Origin: Paraburkholderia tuberum STM678
GTDB lineage: Bacteria; Pseudomonadota; Gammaproteobacteria; Burkholderiales; Burkholderiaceae
Reading direction: 5' to 3'
NCBI RefSeq assembly: GCF_902833905.1
Contig: NZ_CADFGP010000009.1
Coordinates: 1-64,000, forward strand
DNA length: 64,000 nt
Program-made: the position numbers and the translations under genes
Shown: positions 25,175 through 35,633 of the stretch, piece by piece
How the letters are laid out: every line of letters begins with the position of its first letter
Numbering within the stretch: position 1 is the first letter of the stretch
The notes under the pieces: model-generated
The model's database searches: none
Seen by the model: only the letters and a program-made list of their open reading frames with translations
What the model was told of the DNA's origin: nothing

Positions 25175-27999
25175 GGTTTTGCCGGATCGACGGCCGGTGC
25201 CGGGAAGGCGCCCCCTGTTGACGCCGCCTGCTCTCCATCGTCGGGCCATAGCTCTGCGGGTGGCGCTTCGGCCGGCGGGGTCTCATCGGCGGGCAGCATG
25301 AACCAGAAGCGCGCGCCAATGATCTTACCCATTGTGCCGGTACGATTCTCGGCCCCGATCCTGCCGCCATGCGCCTCGACAATGGCACGGCAGATCGCGA
25401 GGCCAAGACCTATCCCGGCCTTCGCCGATTCTTTCTCGCCGCGCGTGAACTTGTCGAACACGCGCGTCTCCATGCCCGGCGGCAGGCCGGGCCCGCTATC
25501 GTCGACGCAGACCTTCACATATTTCCGGCCGCCATCATGGGCCGGCGTGGCATCGATCGTGAGCGGCGTCCCCGGTGGCGTGTACTTCGCCGCGTTCTCG
25601 AAGAGATTCACAAAGAGCCGCTCCATCAGCACCGCATCAAGCTGCAGCAGTGGCAGATCAGGCGGTACATGCACCCGGACCGGGCGCCCGGCGAGCGTAC
25701 GCCGGCAAGCGCCGAGGGCCGCGCCGACGACCTCCTCGAGCATCGACCATTGCCGGTTCAGGCGCACGCCACCCGCTTCGAGGCGTGCCATGTCGAGCAG
25801 GTTCGTGACAAGACCATTCATCCTGAGCGCCTCCTCGTGGATTGCGTCGACGACTTCGCTGGTCGTTCTCGCAGGCACACCGCTTTTGTCCTGTTCGGCA
25901 AGCATCGACGCGAATCCGACGATTGCGGTCAGTGGCGTGCGCAGGTCGTGTGAGATCGCCGACAGCAGGGAGTTGCGCAGTCGTTCGGACTCCATGTTGA
26001 TGAGCGCGTCCTGCGCGATTTCCACGTAGTGAACGCGTTCGAGCGCCAGCGCAATCTGGGCGGCGAACGCATCGAGCATCCGCTGCTGCTCTGGACTCGC
26101 CAGATCCGAAGTCTGCTCCGATATCATCGCGAGCACGCCGCGCGTACGCATCGGTGCCCTTAGCGGCAGGTACAGCGCGTCCGTGGCGGGCAGCGTATCC
26201 GTGCCACGTCCGGCAGGTTTTTGCTGGTCATACACCCATTGACCGATATCGAGGTCGAGCGCTTGTGCGTCCAGCATGACAGCAGGGTTAGGCTCTTCGA
26301 CTTTCTGCCAGATCTTCTCTGCGCTGTCCGGCAGCAGGATCGCGACGCGCGCGTGAAACACTTCGCCGACGTGCCGCGTACCGATCTCGATGATCTGCCC
26401 GGTCGTCAGCGCCGCGCCCAGTTCACGTGACATGGCGTACATTGCACTGGTGCGCCGTTCGCGCATGGTCGCGATGTGCGCCTGACGGCGCAGGCTCGAC
26501 GTCAGATGACTGATTGTCAAGGAAGTCAGCAGCATCACGAAGAAGGTCAGCACGTATTGCGTGTCCGAAACCGCGAATGTCATCTGCGGCGGTACGAAGA
26601 AGAAATCGAACGCCGCCACGCTGAGGAACGACAGCAGCACGCCCGGCCCGCGCCCGAGTCGCGCGGCCGCGAAGATCACGCCGAGCAGATACAGCATCAC
26701 CAGGTTCGCCAGAGCGATATGGTGGAGAAAGGCTGACGCAACGACTGTGATTCCTCCGCAGATTGCCAGGGCGTAAAAATAGCTTTGCGGCTTCAAGCGC
26801 CCGCCGCCTCCGGGCGCCACAGCAAAGCTCGGAGCACCGGTTCGCATATTCCGGCCCTCACGCTCCGGGGCCGCGCTCATCAGCGTGACGTCGATGTCGC
26901 GCGCGTTCTGCACGAGCTGCTCGCCGACCGGCGGCACGATCAGCCGCTGCCAGCGTCCCCGCGCTGACGCGCCGGCAACCAACCTGGACACATTGCGCAT
27001 GCGGGCGTAAGCAACGAGCGTTTGTGCGGCGTCAGTCCCGTCGAGCGTGGCAGTTTCGGCACCGAGTTCGGCGGCGAGCTTCAACGCATCGAGCGTTCGT
27101 TTGCGCAAGTCGTCCGGCATGCGCTGCAGTTTCGGCGTCTCGACATACACGGCTATCCAGTCGGCCTTGATGCTCGTGGCGAGTCGCGAAGCGGCGCGCA
27201 CCAGCACTGGCGCTTCCGGCCCCGGTCCGACGCACACAATGAGCCGCTCGCGTGCCTGCCAGATACGCTCAATAGACTGGTCGGCGCGATACTCACGCAT
27301 CTGCGCATCGACGCGATCCGCGGTACGGCGCAGCGCCAGTTCGCGCAGCGCAATCAGGTTGCCCTTGCGAAAGAAGTTACGCACGGCATGCTCGGCCTGC
27401 TGGGGCAGGTAGACCTTACCGTCTCGCATCCGGTCGAGCAGCTCTTCGGCGGGCAGGTCGACTAGTGTGACCTCGTCGGCGCCATCGAACACCCGCTCGG
27501 GGACAGTTTCCCAGACCCGGATACCCGTGATCTGACCGACAATATCATTGAGACTTTCGAGATGCTGGACGTTGACCGTCGTGTAGACGTCGATGCCCGC
27601 GTCGAGGAGTTCGTGGACGTCTTGCCAGCGCTTCAGGTGCCGCGCGCCCTGCACGTTCGAGTGCGCGAGCTCGTCGACGAGGATGAGCTTTGGCCTGCGG
27701 GCGAGCGCGGCGTCGATGTCGAACTCGGAGAGCTGGTGGCCGCGATATTCGTGGCGCGCGAGCGGCAGTATCTCGAGACCATCCAGCAGCGCGATGGTTT
27801 CCTTGCGGCCATGGGTCTCGATGATCCCGACAACCACATCGGCGCCTTCTTCCTGCTGCCGCCGGGCGGCCTGCAGCATCGCAAACGTCTTCCCCACGCC
27901 CGCTGACGCGCCAAAGAAGACCTTCAGGCGGCCACGCTGCTGTTTCTCTTTATCCCGCTGGATCCTATCCAGAAGTTCGTCTGGGTCGGGGCGGTCCAT
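25171..27999 (-). CDS. kdpD: potassium sensor histidine kinase KdpD
   Basis: 942 aa from ATG 27999. The N-terminal KdpD domain has a Walker A GASAGVGKT (30-38) and Walker B-like KLILVDELAHSN. A universal-stress-protein domain (about 250-365), four short TM helices (about 405-500) and a GAF-like region follow. The histidine kinase core has the phosphorylated His684 in AISHDLRTP and the ATPase boxes NLFENAAKYTPP, DDSGPGLPPG and GIGLGLAICRAI. All expected parts are present. It overlaps kdpE and follows kdpC by 76 bp, so it belongs to one long kdp operon. Confidence 0.96.
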   Translation of the reverse strand: MDRPDPDELLDRIQRDKEKQQRGRLKVFFGASAGVGKTFAMLQAARRQQEEGADVVVGIIETHGRKETIALLDGLEILPLARHEYRGHQLSEFDIDAALARRPKLILVDELAHSNVQGARHLKRWQDVHELLDAGIDVYTTVNVQHLESLNDIVGQITGIRVWETVPERVFDGADEVTLVDLPAEELLDRMRDGKVYLPQQAEHAVRNFFRKGNLIALRELALRRTADRVDAQMREYRADQSIERIWQARERLIVCVGPGPEAPVLVRAASRLATSIKADWIAVYVETPKLQRMPDDLRKRTLDALKLAAELGAETATLDGTDAAQTLVAYARMRNVSRLVAGASARGRWQRLIVPPVGEQLVQNARDIDVTLMSAAPEREGRNMRTGAPSFAVAPGGGGRLKPQSYFYALAICGGITVVASAFLHHIALANLVMLYLLGVIFAAARLGRGPGVLLSFLSVAAFDFFFVPPQMTFAVSDTQYVLTFFVMLLTSLTISHLTSSLRRQAHIATMRERRTSAMYAMSRELGAALTTGQIIEIGTRHVGEVFHARVAILLPDSAEKIWQKVEEPNPAVMLDAQALDLDIGQWVYDQQKPAGRGTDTLPATDALYLPLRAPMRTRGVLAMISEQTSDLASPEQQRMLDAFAAQIALALERVHYVEIAQDALINMESERLRNSLLSAISHDLRTPLTAIVGFASMLAEQDKSGVPARTTSEVVDAIHEEALRMNGLVTNLLDMARLEAGGVRLNRQWSMLEEVVGAALGACRRTLAGRPVRVHVPPDLPLLQLDAVLMERLFVNLFENAAKYTPPGTPLTIDATPAHDGGRKYVKVCVDDSGPGLPPGMETRVFDKFTRGEKESAKAGIGLGLAICRAIVEAHGGRIGAENRTGTMGKIIGARFWFMLPADETPPAEAPPAELWPDDGEQAASTGGAFPAPAVDPAKP

Positions 28000-28075
28000 C
28001 GAGTGTCTCCCATAAACGGCCGGCGGCAGACGTCAGACCCGCCCACCTTCCCGCCAGACGCACGTTGGCAGCACA

Positions 28076-28660
28076 TCATCCGTGCATGGGTTTGAGGTCG
28101 TCGAGCGCGAGGTTGAGCTTCAGCACATTGACGCGCGCTTCGCCAAAAATGCCGAACTGCCGCCCGGACGTAGAGCGGGCAACCAGCTCGGTGACCTGGT
28201 CGGTCGTCAGCCCGCGGGCCTTGGCAACGCGTGCGGTCTGATAGGCCGCCGCAGCGGGACTGATCTCGGGATCGAGACCGCTGGCTGAGGACGTCACAAG
28301 ATCCACCGGTACCGGTTGTGACATGTCGGTGCCCGCTGCCTTCAAGGCATCGATGCGACCTTTGATTTCGTCAGCGAGTGCGGGGTTGGTCGGACCAAGG
28401 TTCGAGCCGCCCGAGTTTTGCGCGTTGTAAGGGTTCGGTGTGGTCGCCGACAGGCGTCCCCAGAAATAGTACGGTGCGTCGAACTGCTGGCCGATCAAGG
28501 CGGAGCCCACTGCCTTGCCGTTGTGCTCAATCAGGCTGCCGCTCGCCTGGTGTGGAAACGCCATATGTCCGATGGCCGTCACAGCAATCGGATAAATGCC
28601 CCCCGCGATCACGGTCAGTACGACGAACAGCACAAGTACGGGGCGAATCAGGTTTTTCAT
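28076..28660 (-). CDS. kdpC: K+-transporting ATPase C subunit
   Basis: 194 aa from ATG 28660, with GGAG upstream. A single N-terminal membrane helix ([22 protein letters not shown]) precedes a periplasmic domain with [23 protein letters not shown] and [14 protein letters not shown], all KdpC hallmarks. KdpC stabilises the KdpA-KdpB complex and affects nucleotide affinity. It lies 19 bp after kdpB. Confidence 0.95.
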   Translation of the reverse strand: MKNLIRPVLVLFVVLTVIAGGIYPIAVTAIGHMAFPHQASGSLIEHNGKAVGSALIGQQFDAPYYFWGRLSATTPNPYNAQNSGGSNLGPTNPALADEIKGRIDALKAAGTDMSQPVPVDLVTSSASGLDPEISPAAAAYQTARVAKARGLTTDQVTELVARSTSGRQFGIFGEARVNVLKLNLALDDLKPMHG

Positions 28661-28679
28661 GATGTTTGCGCTCCTTGTG

Positions 28680-30836
28680 TCAAACCCAGCCAAACGCGGA
28701 CATGATCATGTCGATCAGCTTGATGAACGGAAACGGGAGCAGAATTCCGCCGAGCCCATAGACCAGCAGGTTGCGGCGCAACAGTGCGGCAGCCCCCAGC
28801 GGTCGGTACTTCACGCCCTTGAGCGCAAGCGGGATCAGCGCTACGATGATCAGCGCATTGAAGATCACTGCCGACAGGATTGCGGAGGCCGGCGAACTCA
28901 GATGCATCACGTCGAGCACCCGCAACTGCGGATAGGTCGTCGCGAACGCCGCCGGGATGATCGCGAAATACTTCGCGACGTCGTTGGCAATCGAGAATGT
29001 CGTGAGCGACCCGCGCGTCATCAGCATCTGCTTGCCGATCTCGACAATCTCGATCAGTTTCGTCGGGTTGGAGTCGAGGTCGACCATGTTGCCGGCTTCC
29101 TTAGCCGCCTGCGTGCCCGTATTCATGGCCACCGCGACGTCGGCCTGCGCGAGTGCGGGGGCATCATTGGTGCCGTCGCCGGTCATCGCGACGAGGCGTC
29201 CTTCACCCTGATGCGTGCGGATGATCGTGAGCTTCGCCTCCGGCGTGGCTTCGGCGAGGAAATCGTCGACGCCCGCTTCGGCCGCGATCGCCGCGGCGGT
29301 CAGCCGGTTGTCGCCGGTGATCATGATGGTCTTGATGCCCATCTGGCGCAGTTCGGCGAAACGTTCCTTGATGCCGCCCTTGACGATGTCCTTCAGCTCG
29401 ATCACACCCAGCACGCGCGCTACGTCGCCGTGTTTTTCCGCCACCACGAGCGGTGTGCTGCCACGTCGCGCGACATCCGTCACGGCGCTCTCGACCTCGG
29501 ATGCAAACTGCCCGCCGTGCATTTCGACGTAGTGCTTGATCGCTTCTGCCGCGCCCTTGCGGATCTCGCGGCCCGGCGTCCCGGAGGAAGTCCCCTTGGG
29601 GGACAGGTCGACGCCGCTCATCCGCGACTGCGCGCTGAACGCGAGGAAGGTCGCGTGCAAGGAGCTCATATCGCGCTCGCGGATGTTGAAACGCTGCTTC
29701 GCGAGCACAGTGATGCTGCGGCCTTCCGGCGTCTCGTCGGCAAGCGACGACAGCTGTGCGCCGTCGGCGAGCGCTTCCTCCGTGACACCCGGTGCCGGTA
29801 TGAAGGCCGAGGCCTGACGGTTGCCGAGCGTAATCGTGCCGGTCTTGTCGAGCAGCAGCACGTCTACGTCGCCGGCGGCTTCAACAGCACGGCCCGAGGT
29901 CGCGATCACGTTCGCCTGCATCATGCGGCTCATGCCCGCAACACCGATCGCCGACAGCAGGCCGCCGATCGTCGTTGGAATCAGGCACACGAGCAGGGCA
30001 ACGAGCGCGGTGATCGTCACGACGTGGCCGGCTTTTGCCACTTCGACGGAGAACATCGAGAACGGCAGCAGCGTGGCGGTAGCGAACAGCAGAACCAGCG
30101 TCAGCGCGACCAACAGGATCGTCAGTGCAATTTCGTTCGGCGTCTTCTGACGCTTCGCGCCTTCGACCATCGCGATCATGCGGTCAAGGAACGCTTCACC
30201 CGGGTTCACACTGACGCGTACGACGATCCAGTCCGACAGCACGCGCGTGCCACCCGTCACCGATGAAAAGTCGCCGCCCGACTCGCGGATCACCGGTGCG
30301 GATTCGCCGGTGATCGCCGATTCGTCGACCGACGCCACCCCTTCGATCACTTCGCCGTCGGCCGGGATCACGTCACCTGTCTCGACCAGCACGACGTCGC
30401 CGCGGCGCAGATCGTTCGCGGCCATGATGCGGATCGGCGCTTTCGGATGCGGCTCCTGCAGTTTCTTTGCCACCACGTTATGTTTGGCGCTGCGCAGCGA
30501 CGCGGCCTGGGCCTTCGAACGGCCTTCGGCCAGCGCTTCGGCAAAGTTCGCAAAGAGCACCGTGAACCACAGCCACAGCGCGATCGCGAGGATGAACCCC
30601 GCAGGCGCCTCGGCCTGGCCGGCGAGCGCAGCAAACCACAGGATCGTCGTCAGGAGGCTGCCGACGTAGACGCAGAACATCACCGGGTTGCGCAGCTGGG
30701 TTCGCGGCGTGAGTTTCCTGAAGGAGTCCACGATTGCCGGGCGAACCAGCGTCGGATCGAACATCGACCCGGCCGCGGTGCGCGCCTGACCGATATTGCC
30801 CGGCTGATGGACAGGCGGTTGGGTATGGGTAGTCAT
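28680..30836 (-). CDS. kdpB: K+-transporting P-type ATPase B subunit
   Basis: 718 aa. It has the P-type ATPase order: TGES ([14 protein letters not shown]), membrane helices with [14 protein letters not shown] (the KdpB proline-threonine motif), the phosphorylation site DKTGTIT (Asp330), KGAAEAI in the N-domain and [19 protein letters not shown] in the hinge. KdpB hydrolyses ATP to drive high-affinity K+ uptake through KdpA. The start at 30836 follows the kdpA stop by 13 bp. Confidence 0.97.
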   Translation of the reverse strand: MTTHTQPPVHQPGNIGQARTAAGSMFDPTLVRPAIVDSFRKLTPRTQLRNPVMFCVYVGSLLTTILWFAALAGQAEAPAGFILAIALWLWFTVLFANFAEALAEGRSKAQAASLRSAKHNVVAKKLQEPHPKAPIRIMAANDLRRGDVVLVETGDVIPADGEVIEGVASVDESAITGESAPVIRESGGDFSSVTGGTRVLSDWIVVRVSVNPGEAFLDRMIAMVEGAKRQKTPNEIALTILLVALTLVLLFATATLLPFSMFSVEVAKAGHVVTITALVALLVCLIPTTIGGLLSAIGVAGMSRMMQANVIATSGRAVEAAGDVDVLLLDKTGTITLGNRQASAFIPAPGVTEEALADGAQLSSLADETPEGRSITVLAKQRFNIRERDMSSLHATFLAFSAQSRMSGVDLSPKGTSSGTPGREIRKGAAEAIKHYVEMHGGQFASEVESAVTDVARRGSTPLVVAEKHGDVARVLGVIELKDIVKGGIKERFAELRQMGIKTIMITGDNRLTAAAIAAEAGVDDFLAEATPEAKLTIIRTHQGEGRLVAMTGDGTNDAPALAQADVAVAMNTGTQAAKEAGNMVDLDSNPTKLIEIVEIGKQMLMTRGSLTTFSIANDVAKYFAIIPAAFATTYPQLRVLDVMHLSSPASAILSAVIFNALIIVALIPLALKGVKYRPLGAAALLRRNLLVYGLGGILLPFPFIKLIDMIMSAFGWV

Positions 30837-30849
30837 GCTGTCCTCGAAA

Positions 30850-32658
30850 TCAGTGAGCCGAGATCATCATCAGGTGTTCGACGACCGGGCCGAGCGCGAG
30901 CGCGGGCACATAGGTCAACGCACCGACCAGTACCACGGTGCCGAGCAGCAGCACGACGAACAGCGGACCATGCGTGGGCAGCGTACCGGCGGTAACGGCA
31001 ATGCGCTTCTTGCCCGCGAGCGAACCGGCGATGGCAAGCACCGGAACAATCGATCCAAAGCGCCCGAACCACATCGCGATCGCGAGCGTCACGTTGTAGA
31101 AGGGCGTATTGACCGACAGGCCGGCGAATGCGCTGCCGTTGTTGTTCGCGGCCGAGCTGTACGCATAGAGGATTTCAGAGAACCCGTGCGGACCGGGGTT
31201 GGCGATTCCAGCCACACCCGCTGCCGTCAGCACACCAACCGACGCGCCTAACAGTACGAGTAATGGCGTGAGCAGCACGGCAATCGACACCATCTTCATC
31301 TCGTACGACTCGATTTTCTTGCCGACGTACTCGGGCGTGCGGCCGATCATGAGCCCGGCGACGAATACCGCGAGCAACGCGAACACAAGCATCCCGTATA
31401 GCCCGGAGCCCACACCGCCGAAGATCACTTCGCCAAGTTCAATCAGCAGTAGCGGGACCATGCCACCGATCGGCGTGAGCGAATCGTGCATGTTATTGAC
31501 CGCGCCGCATGAAGCCGACGTCGTCGCAACGGTGAAGATCCCCGACTGCGCGATGCCGAAGCGCGTCTCCTTGCCTTCCATGTTGCCGCCCGGCTGCAAG
31601 GCGGACGCGGTTTGATCCACATGCAGCGAGGCAAGCAGCGGATTGCCGCCCTGCTCGGAGGAAATCTCCACCCAGCAGGCGGCCGCGAAGGCGATCGTCA
31701 TCGCGGCGAGGATGGCGTATCCCTGGCGCTGGTCGCCTACCATCCGGCCGAACACAAGGCACAACGCCGCAGGAATGACGAGCATCGCGATCATCTGCAC
31801 GAAGTTCGCGAACGGCGTTGGGTTTTCATACGGGTGCGCGGAGTTGGCGTTAAAGAAGCCGCCCCCATTGGTGCCCAGCATCTTGATCGCTTCCTGCGAT
31901 GCGGTGGGCCCCATGGCGATGGTCTGCCTGTCGGCCTTGTTGTCGACCATGACCGGATTGCCCTTCGCATCCTTCACCGGGTTGCCCTGGGCATCGGTCT
32001 TGGGCGTCTGGTAGGTCGTGACCTGCAGCGTGGCGACGTCCTTGTATGACTCGAAGTTCTGGATCGCACCCTGGCTGATGAATACGAGCGCGATGACCGT
32101 CGCGAGCGGCGCGAGGATGTAAAGCGTGATGCGCGTGAGGTCGACCCAGAAGTTGCCGATGGTTTTCGTCGTATGGCGTGCAAAGCCGCGGATCAGTGCT
32201 ACGACGACGGCAATACCGGTGGCGGCCGAAAAAAAGTTCTGAACGGCTAACGCGGCCATCTGCGTCAGGTAGCTGACGGTCGACTCCGGCGTGTAATCCT
32301 GCCAGTTCGTATTGGTCACAAAGCTGATGGCCGTATTGAATGCAGCGTCGGCGGTCATCGGGCCGAAACCCTGCGGGTTTGCCGGCAGCCATTGCTGGAG
32401 GCGCAGGAATCCGTACACGGCCAGCGCGCCGAGCGCATTGAAAACGATCAAGGCGAGGGCATAGTGCGTCCATGCCATTTCGGCTTCGGGATTGACGCCA
32501 GCGAGCTTGTATAACACCGCCTCCAGCGGCCTTCCGATACGCCGCACGACGACGGACGAGCCGTCAAGCACGCTGGTCATGTAGCGGCCAAGCGGAATCG
32601 CGAGCGCTATCAGCACGACGATATAAAGTCCTGTCTGGAACAGGTTATTGGCGTTCAT
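30850..32658 (-). CDS. kdpA: K+-transporting ATPase A subunit
   Basis: 602 aa from ATG 32658. It overlaps the kdpF stop, whose TGA uses the first bases of the start (ATGA). Ten or more membrane segments form a channel-like protein of the SKT superfamily. Selectivity-filter-type loops are visible as [40 protein letters not shown] and [10 protein letters not shown]. KdpA binds and translocates K+. The length is slightly above the usual 560-ish residues, owing to an extended periplasmic loop ([17 protein letters not shown] region). Confidence 0.97.
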   Translation of the reverse strand: MNANNLFQTGLYIVVLIALAIPLGRYMTSVLDGSSVVVRRIGRPLEAVLYKLAGVNPEAEMAWTHYALALIVFNALGALAVYGFLRLQQWLPANPQGFGPMTADAAFNTAISFVTNTNWQDYTPESTVSYLTQMAALAVQNFFSAATGIAVVVALIRGFARHTTKTIGNFWVDLTRITLYILAPLATVIALVFISQGAIQNFESYKDVATLQVTTYQTPKTDAQGNPVKDAKGNPVMVDNKADRQTIAMGPTASQEAIKMLGTNGGGFFNANSAHPYENPTPFANFVQMIAMLVIPAALCLVFGRMVGDQRQGYAILAAMTIAFAAACWVEISSEQGGNPLLASLHVDQTASALQPGGNMEGKETRFGIAQSGIFTVATTSASCGAVNNMHDSLTPIGGMVPLLLIELGEVIFGGVGSGLYGMLVFALLAVFVAGLMIGRTPEYVGKKIESYEMKMVSIAVLLTPLLVLLGASVGVLTAAGVAGIANPGPHGFSEILYAYSSAANNNGSAFAGLSVNTPFYNVTLAIAMWFGRFGSIVPVLAIAGSLAGKKRIAVTAGTLPTHGPLFVVLLLGTVVLVGALTYVPALALGPVVEHLMMISAH

Positions 32659-32750
32659 TCGAGGGCCTCCGCTCGCAGCAGGGCGTACACGAGGTAGACA
32701 AACAGTAAGAGCGTCGACACTGCGGCGAGCCACGTCATCCAGGAAGTCAT
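32655..32750 (-). CDS. kdpF: K+-transporting ATPase small subunit F
   Basis: 31 aa single-helix peptide (TWLAAVSTLLLFVYLVYALL then RAEALE). The LFVYLVYALLRxE pattern, small size and position directly before kdpA identify KdpF, which stabilises the KdpABC complex in the membrane. ATG 32750 overlaps the stop of the 34-aa ORF upstream, and its own stop overlaps the kdpA ATG, so translation is coupled on both sides. Confidence 0.9.
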   Translation of the reverse strand: MTSWMTWLAAVSTLLLFVYLVYALLRAEALE

Positions 32751-32851
32751 GGACGGCCTCCGGGGGCGCGGCGGAGCTTGTCGCAGCCGACCGCAAGCGC
32801 TGTGACCAGCCCCCCGAATGCGGCGATGGCGATGAGGTAAACCAGATCCAT
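32747..32851 (-). CDS. 34-aa single-helix ORF preceding kdpF
   Basis: Reads MDLVYLIAIAAFGGLVTALA then VGCDKLRRAPGGRP. It has one predicted membrane helix and a short basic tail with one Cys. A strong GGGAGG ribosome site lies about ten bases before ATG 32851, and its TGA overlaps the kdpF ATG. It is thus the first gene of the kdp operon and is translated best by sequence. I do not recognise a named subunit; it may be an extra KdpF-like small subunit or a translational leader. Confidence 0.7.
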   Translation of the reverse strand: MDLVYLIAIAAFGGLVTALAVGCDKLRRAPGGRP

Positions 32852-32931
32852 GACGATGCCCTCCCATGACGGATCTTTCCAAGATCAAGCCTATGAAAGA
32901 GGGCGTAAACGCCGTGGTAAGACCACGTGCT

Positions 32932-32953
32932 GGGGTATAAAAAATATGTAAAC
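32932..32953 (-). promoter_or_regulatory. KdpE-binding-box-like element
   Basis: Read on the minus strand the block is GTTTACAT, then ATTTTTTATACCCC, about 80 bp before the 34-aa ORF. It resembles the T-rich site with flanking TTTATA/TTTACA and CCCC bound by KdpE ahead of E. coli kdpFABC. Downstream lie a GGCGTAAACGCC near-palindrome (32902-32913) and the hairpin CGTGGT/ACCACG (32913-32927), which may mark the core promoter or leader. Confidence 0.6.
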
Positions 32954-33181
32954 GGGACCCGGTTCTCGCCTCGAAGGAACACCAGTCAAGGCGATCTGCG
33001 CGATGCGCGTCCTCCCCGGGTTCGGCGTCAGCCGTTTGCGCAGATCCGGACTGCGTCAGGCGCAGGCAGCTCTTTTCTCCGGGCGCGCCGAAGCAGCATG
33101 GACCAGACGCGACCTTTGTCTGTCTGAGGCTGCCGGAATGATTCTTCTGAGCAGAGTTCGCACACCGCAAAGCACACCCCG
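32954..33181. other. intergenic region between mdcH and the kdp promoter
   Basis: Both flanking operons run leftward, so this 228-bp stretch contains the 3' end of the mdc transcript. No gene or clear intrinsic terminator with a T-run was found. Confidence 0.35.
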
Positions 33182-34114
33182 TCAGCCACGCTCCAACCGC
33201 CTGCGTACCGTCCCCACCAACCTGTCAAACGGCAATGTACTCGCAGCCAGCGCACTGACCTCAGAAAAATTCTCTCTCACGATATCTGTCAACACCTGCC
33301 CCGGCGGCGCCTCGACCAGCACCTGCGCGCCCATTTCCTGCATCACGGTCAGCGCATCGAACCAGCGCACGGTGTAACGCATATTGGTCGCAAGATCCTC
33401 GCGAATCGCATCGGCCGTATATAACGGGCGTCCGCCGCGATTGCCGATATAAACACCGCGCGGTCTTTCAACATGCAATGTGCGCGAGTACGCCAGCAGT
33501 TCGTCGCTCGCACGCGCGAGCAATTCGCAATGCGAGGGCACGCTGACCGCGAGCCGCGTGGCCTTGCGCGCGCCGGCCGCGAGCGCGCGTTCGATGAACC
33601 CGTCGAGCGCATCGTCCGCGCCGGCCATCACGATCTGGCGCGGTGCATTGACGTTGCCGATATACACGCGTTGCCGTTGCTCCGCGGCCTGCTGTGCAAC
33701 GAGCGTTTCCGCCTGCTGCTCGCTCAAGCCGGAGACGGCCGCGAGACCATAGCCCGCCGGATAAGCGGTTTCCATCAGCTCGGCGCGTCGCTGCACCATC
33801 TTCAGCGCGTCGCGGAACGCCACCGCGCCACAACTGACCGCCGCCGCATACGCGCCGATCGACAGTCCCGCGCTGATCTCCGCCGCCAATCCTTCATCGG
33901 CGAGCGCGCGCATGATCGCGACGCCCGCGACGGTCAAGCCCAGTTGCACCGCGACCGTCGAATCGAAAGCGTCGGCTGAGTCGAGCGTCAGCACGTCGAT
34001 GCCAAGTGTGTCGGAGGCTTCAGCGAGCGTGTCCTGTACCGCGCGATGCTGCGGCAGTCGATGCAGAAAGCCTTCGCTCTGCGCACCCTGGCCGGGGAAC
34101 AGAAGCGCGAGCAT
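33182..34114 (-). CDS. mdcH: malonate decarboxylase malonyl-CoA:ACP transacylase (epsilon subunit)
   Basis: 310 aa from ATG 34114, overlapping the mdcG stop by one base (TGATG). It is an FabD-type acyltransferase with LFPGQGAQ at the N-terminus and the nucleophile elbow AGLSIGAYAA (Ser). The usual GHSLG is GLSIG here, as in MdcH proteins. The catalytic His is in VPSHCELL. MdcH charges the decarboxylase ACP with malonyl to start the cycle. It is the last gene of the operon. Confidence 0.92.
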   Translation of the reverse strand: MLALLFPGQGAQSEGFLHRLPQHRAVQDTLAEASDTLGIDVLTLDSADAFDSTVAVQLGLTVAGVAIMRALADEGLAAEISAGLSIGAYAAAVSCGAVAFRDALKMVQRRAELMETAYPAGYGLAAVSGLSEQQAETLVAQQAAEQRQRVYIGNVNAPRQIVMAGADDALDGFIERALAAGARKATRLAVSVPSHCELLARASDELLAYSRTLHVERPRGVYIGNRGGRPLYTADAIREDLATNMRYTVRWFDALTVMQEMGAQVLVEAPPGQVLTDIVRENFSEVSALAASTLPFDRLVGTVRRRLERG

Positions 34115-34812
34115 CAGGCAATGCCATGGTGAGCAACCGCCGCCCACGGATCGGCGATCAAGCGGGGGCCGCTCGCATCGCGGGCAAGCACGCGCGCCTT
34201 GCCCGCGGCCCATTCCGCGAGCGCCACGCCACCCGCGGGTGTTTCGAGTTGCGCATCGATGCGGATACCGATATGCGCCGCGAGCGTTTGCAGTTGCTCC
34301 AGCAAAGCACTCGCGACATTCAGCGCCAGCGGTTGCGGCACGCGGATCAACAGATCGAGGTCGCTCGTTTCGTTGACAGTCGGCACGTGCGTCGCCAGTT
34401 CAAAGCCGGTGCTGCCAATAGGTCCCCAAGCGAATCCACCAAGCGGACCGCCCGAATCACGTTGCAACGAAAGCAGTGCAACGAACGAGGGCAATGCATC
34501 ACGTCCAGCATCGGCTTGCGTTTGCGCGAGCGATTCCGGCGGCACGGCACCGACGATATCGTCCGCATGCACCCATGTGCCGTAGCGTTGCGCTCGCTTC
34601 GCACCGCGTACGCCGATCGCGACGAAACCATCAGCGGCGAGCGCGCGTCGGACGACCGCATACGGCGCGCGTTCGAACGCGTCGCGAACCCACGCCGGTT
34701 CGTCATCGGGCAAGTCCAGCCGCCGCAAGCGCAGCAGATCATGCGGCCGCCACCGCGCGTCGCACGACGTGGCGTGCACGGTGGAGAAGGGCGCAGCCGC
34801 ACACACGCGCAT
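34114..34812 (-). CDS. mdcG: malonate decarboxylase holo-ACP synthase
   Basis: 232 aa from ATG 34812, which overlaps the mdcE stop (TGATG); an in-frame ATG at 34827 also exists. The family is a nucleotidyltransferase-like phosphoribosyl-dephospho-CoA transferase that attaches the 2'-(5''-phosphoribosyl)-3'-dephospho-CoA group to MdcC. Supporting segments are DLLRL, FVAIGVRGAKRAQRYGTW, and NETSDLDLLIR with its paired Asp residues. It works with MdcB, which makes the cofactor precursor. Confidence 0.88.
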   Translation of the reverse strand: MRVCAAAPFSTVHATSCDARWRPHDLLRLRRLDLPDDEPAWVRDAFERAPYAVVRRALAADGFVAIGVRGAKRAQRYGTWVHADDIVGAVPPESLAQTQADAGRDALPSFVALLSLQRDSGGPLGGFAWGPIGSTGFELATHVPTVNETSDLDLLIRVPQPLALNVASALLEQLQTLAAHIGIRIDAQLETPAGGVALAEWAAGKARVLARDASGPRLIADPWAAVAHHGIA

Positions 34813-35633
34813 CACACGGCATCCCATTGTTCGGCAAGACGCCGCCGCACCTCGATCGACGCCGCGCGAGTCTGCCGCGCCGCCGCCGATTCCAGCCGAC
34901 GCGCGAGCGTACGATCCCCCTCGCGCGCGCTGCGAATCTGCTCGACCAGCACCGTGCGCACGCGCTCGATCTGTGCCGCGTCGGGCGCGTCCGCGTCGAT
35001 GCCTTCGATCAACTGATCGAGCAGCCCCAGCTTCGCGAACGACGCCATCGAATACGACATCGGCACGATCGTGTCGCCGAGTTCGTCGAGTTCTTCGACC
35101 GTGCGGCGCGTGACGCGCGCGGCCGCTTCCTTGCCCATCGCGTGGACCATCGTGCCGGGCGCATCGAGCGCGACGATGCGGTTCGCCTGATAGCCGTGCG
35201 CGAGGAACGCGCCGGACATCGCCGGACCGACGATCAGCGCGATCACCGGATGGCCGGCGTCGCGCGCGCTCGCATAGGCGTCGACGGCGGCCGCGCAGGC
35301 GAGGTGGATGCCGAGCATTTCTTCGCGATAGCCGTACGCCTGGCTCTTCACGTCGACGATCGCGACGATCGGGCGGCGCGTGCCGGCGTCCACACCCGTA
35401 TCCGCTTCGATCGCTTCACGCACCGCGCGCGCGAGTTGCCAGCCTTGTTCGAGCCCGACCACGTTGGTGGTCGCGCGCGGAAAACGGTTCGCGGGATCGG
35501 GCACGACCGTGATGAAGCGCGCGGTGTCGCCGCCGAGCGGCGCATCGCCGCTCCAGACGGGCGCCGCGCTCGACGGTTCACCGGCAAGTGCATTGAACCA
35601 GCGCGCGCCGCGCGTGAGTGTCGTGTCGTTCAT
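34812..35633 (-). CDS. mdcE: malonate decarboxylase gamma subunit
   Basis: 273 aa. Crotonase/carboxyltransferase-fold subunit: PIVAIVDVKSQAYGYREEMLGIHLA and VGPAMSGAFLAHGYQANRIVALD are diagnostic. Together with MdcD it forms the biotin-independent decarboxylase that converts malonyl-S-ACP to acetyl-S-ACP and CO2. It overlaps mdcD by four bases, as expected for subunits made in equal amounts. Confidence 0.92.
   Translation of the reverse strand: MNDTTLTRGARWFNALAGEPSSAAPVWSGDAPLGGDTARFITVVPDPANRFPRATTNVVGLEQGWQLARAVREAIEADTGVDAGTRRPIVAIVDVKSQAYGYREEMLGIHLACAAAVDAYASARDAGHPVIALIVGPAMSGAFLAHGYQANRIVALDAPGTMVHAMGKEAAARVTRRTVEELDELGDTIVPMSYSMASFAKLGLLDQLIEGIDADAPDAAQIERVRTVLVEQIRSAREGDRTLARRLESAAARQTRAASIEVRRRLAEQWDAV

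Noticed and set aside
28596..30266. 556-codon open frame antisense to kdpB
   Set aside because: Shadow of the conserved kdpB frame; no ribosome site or family features.
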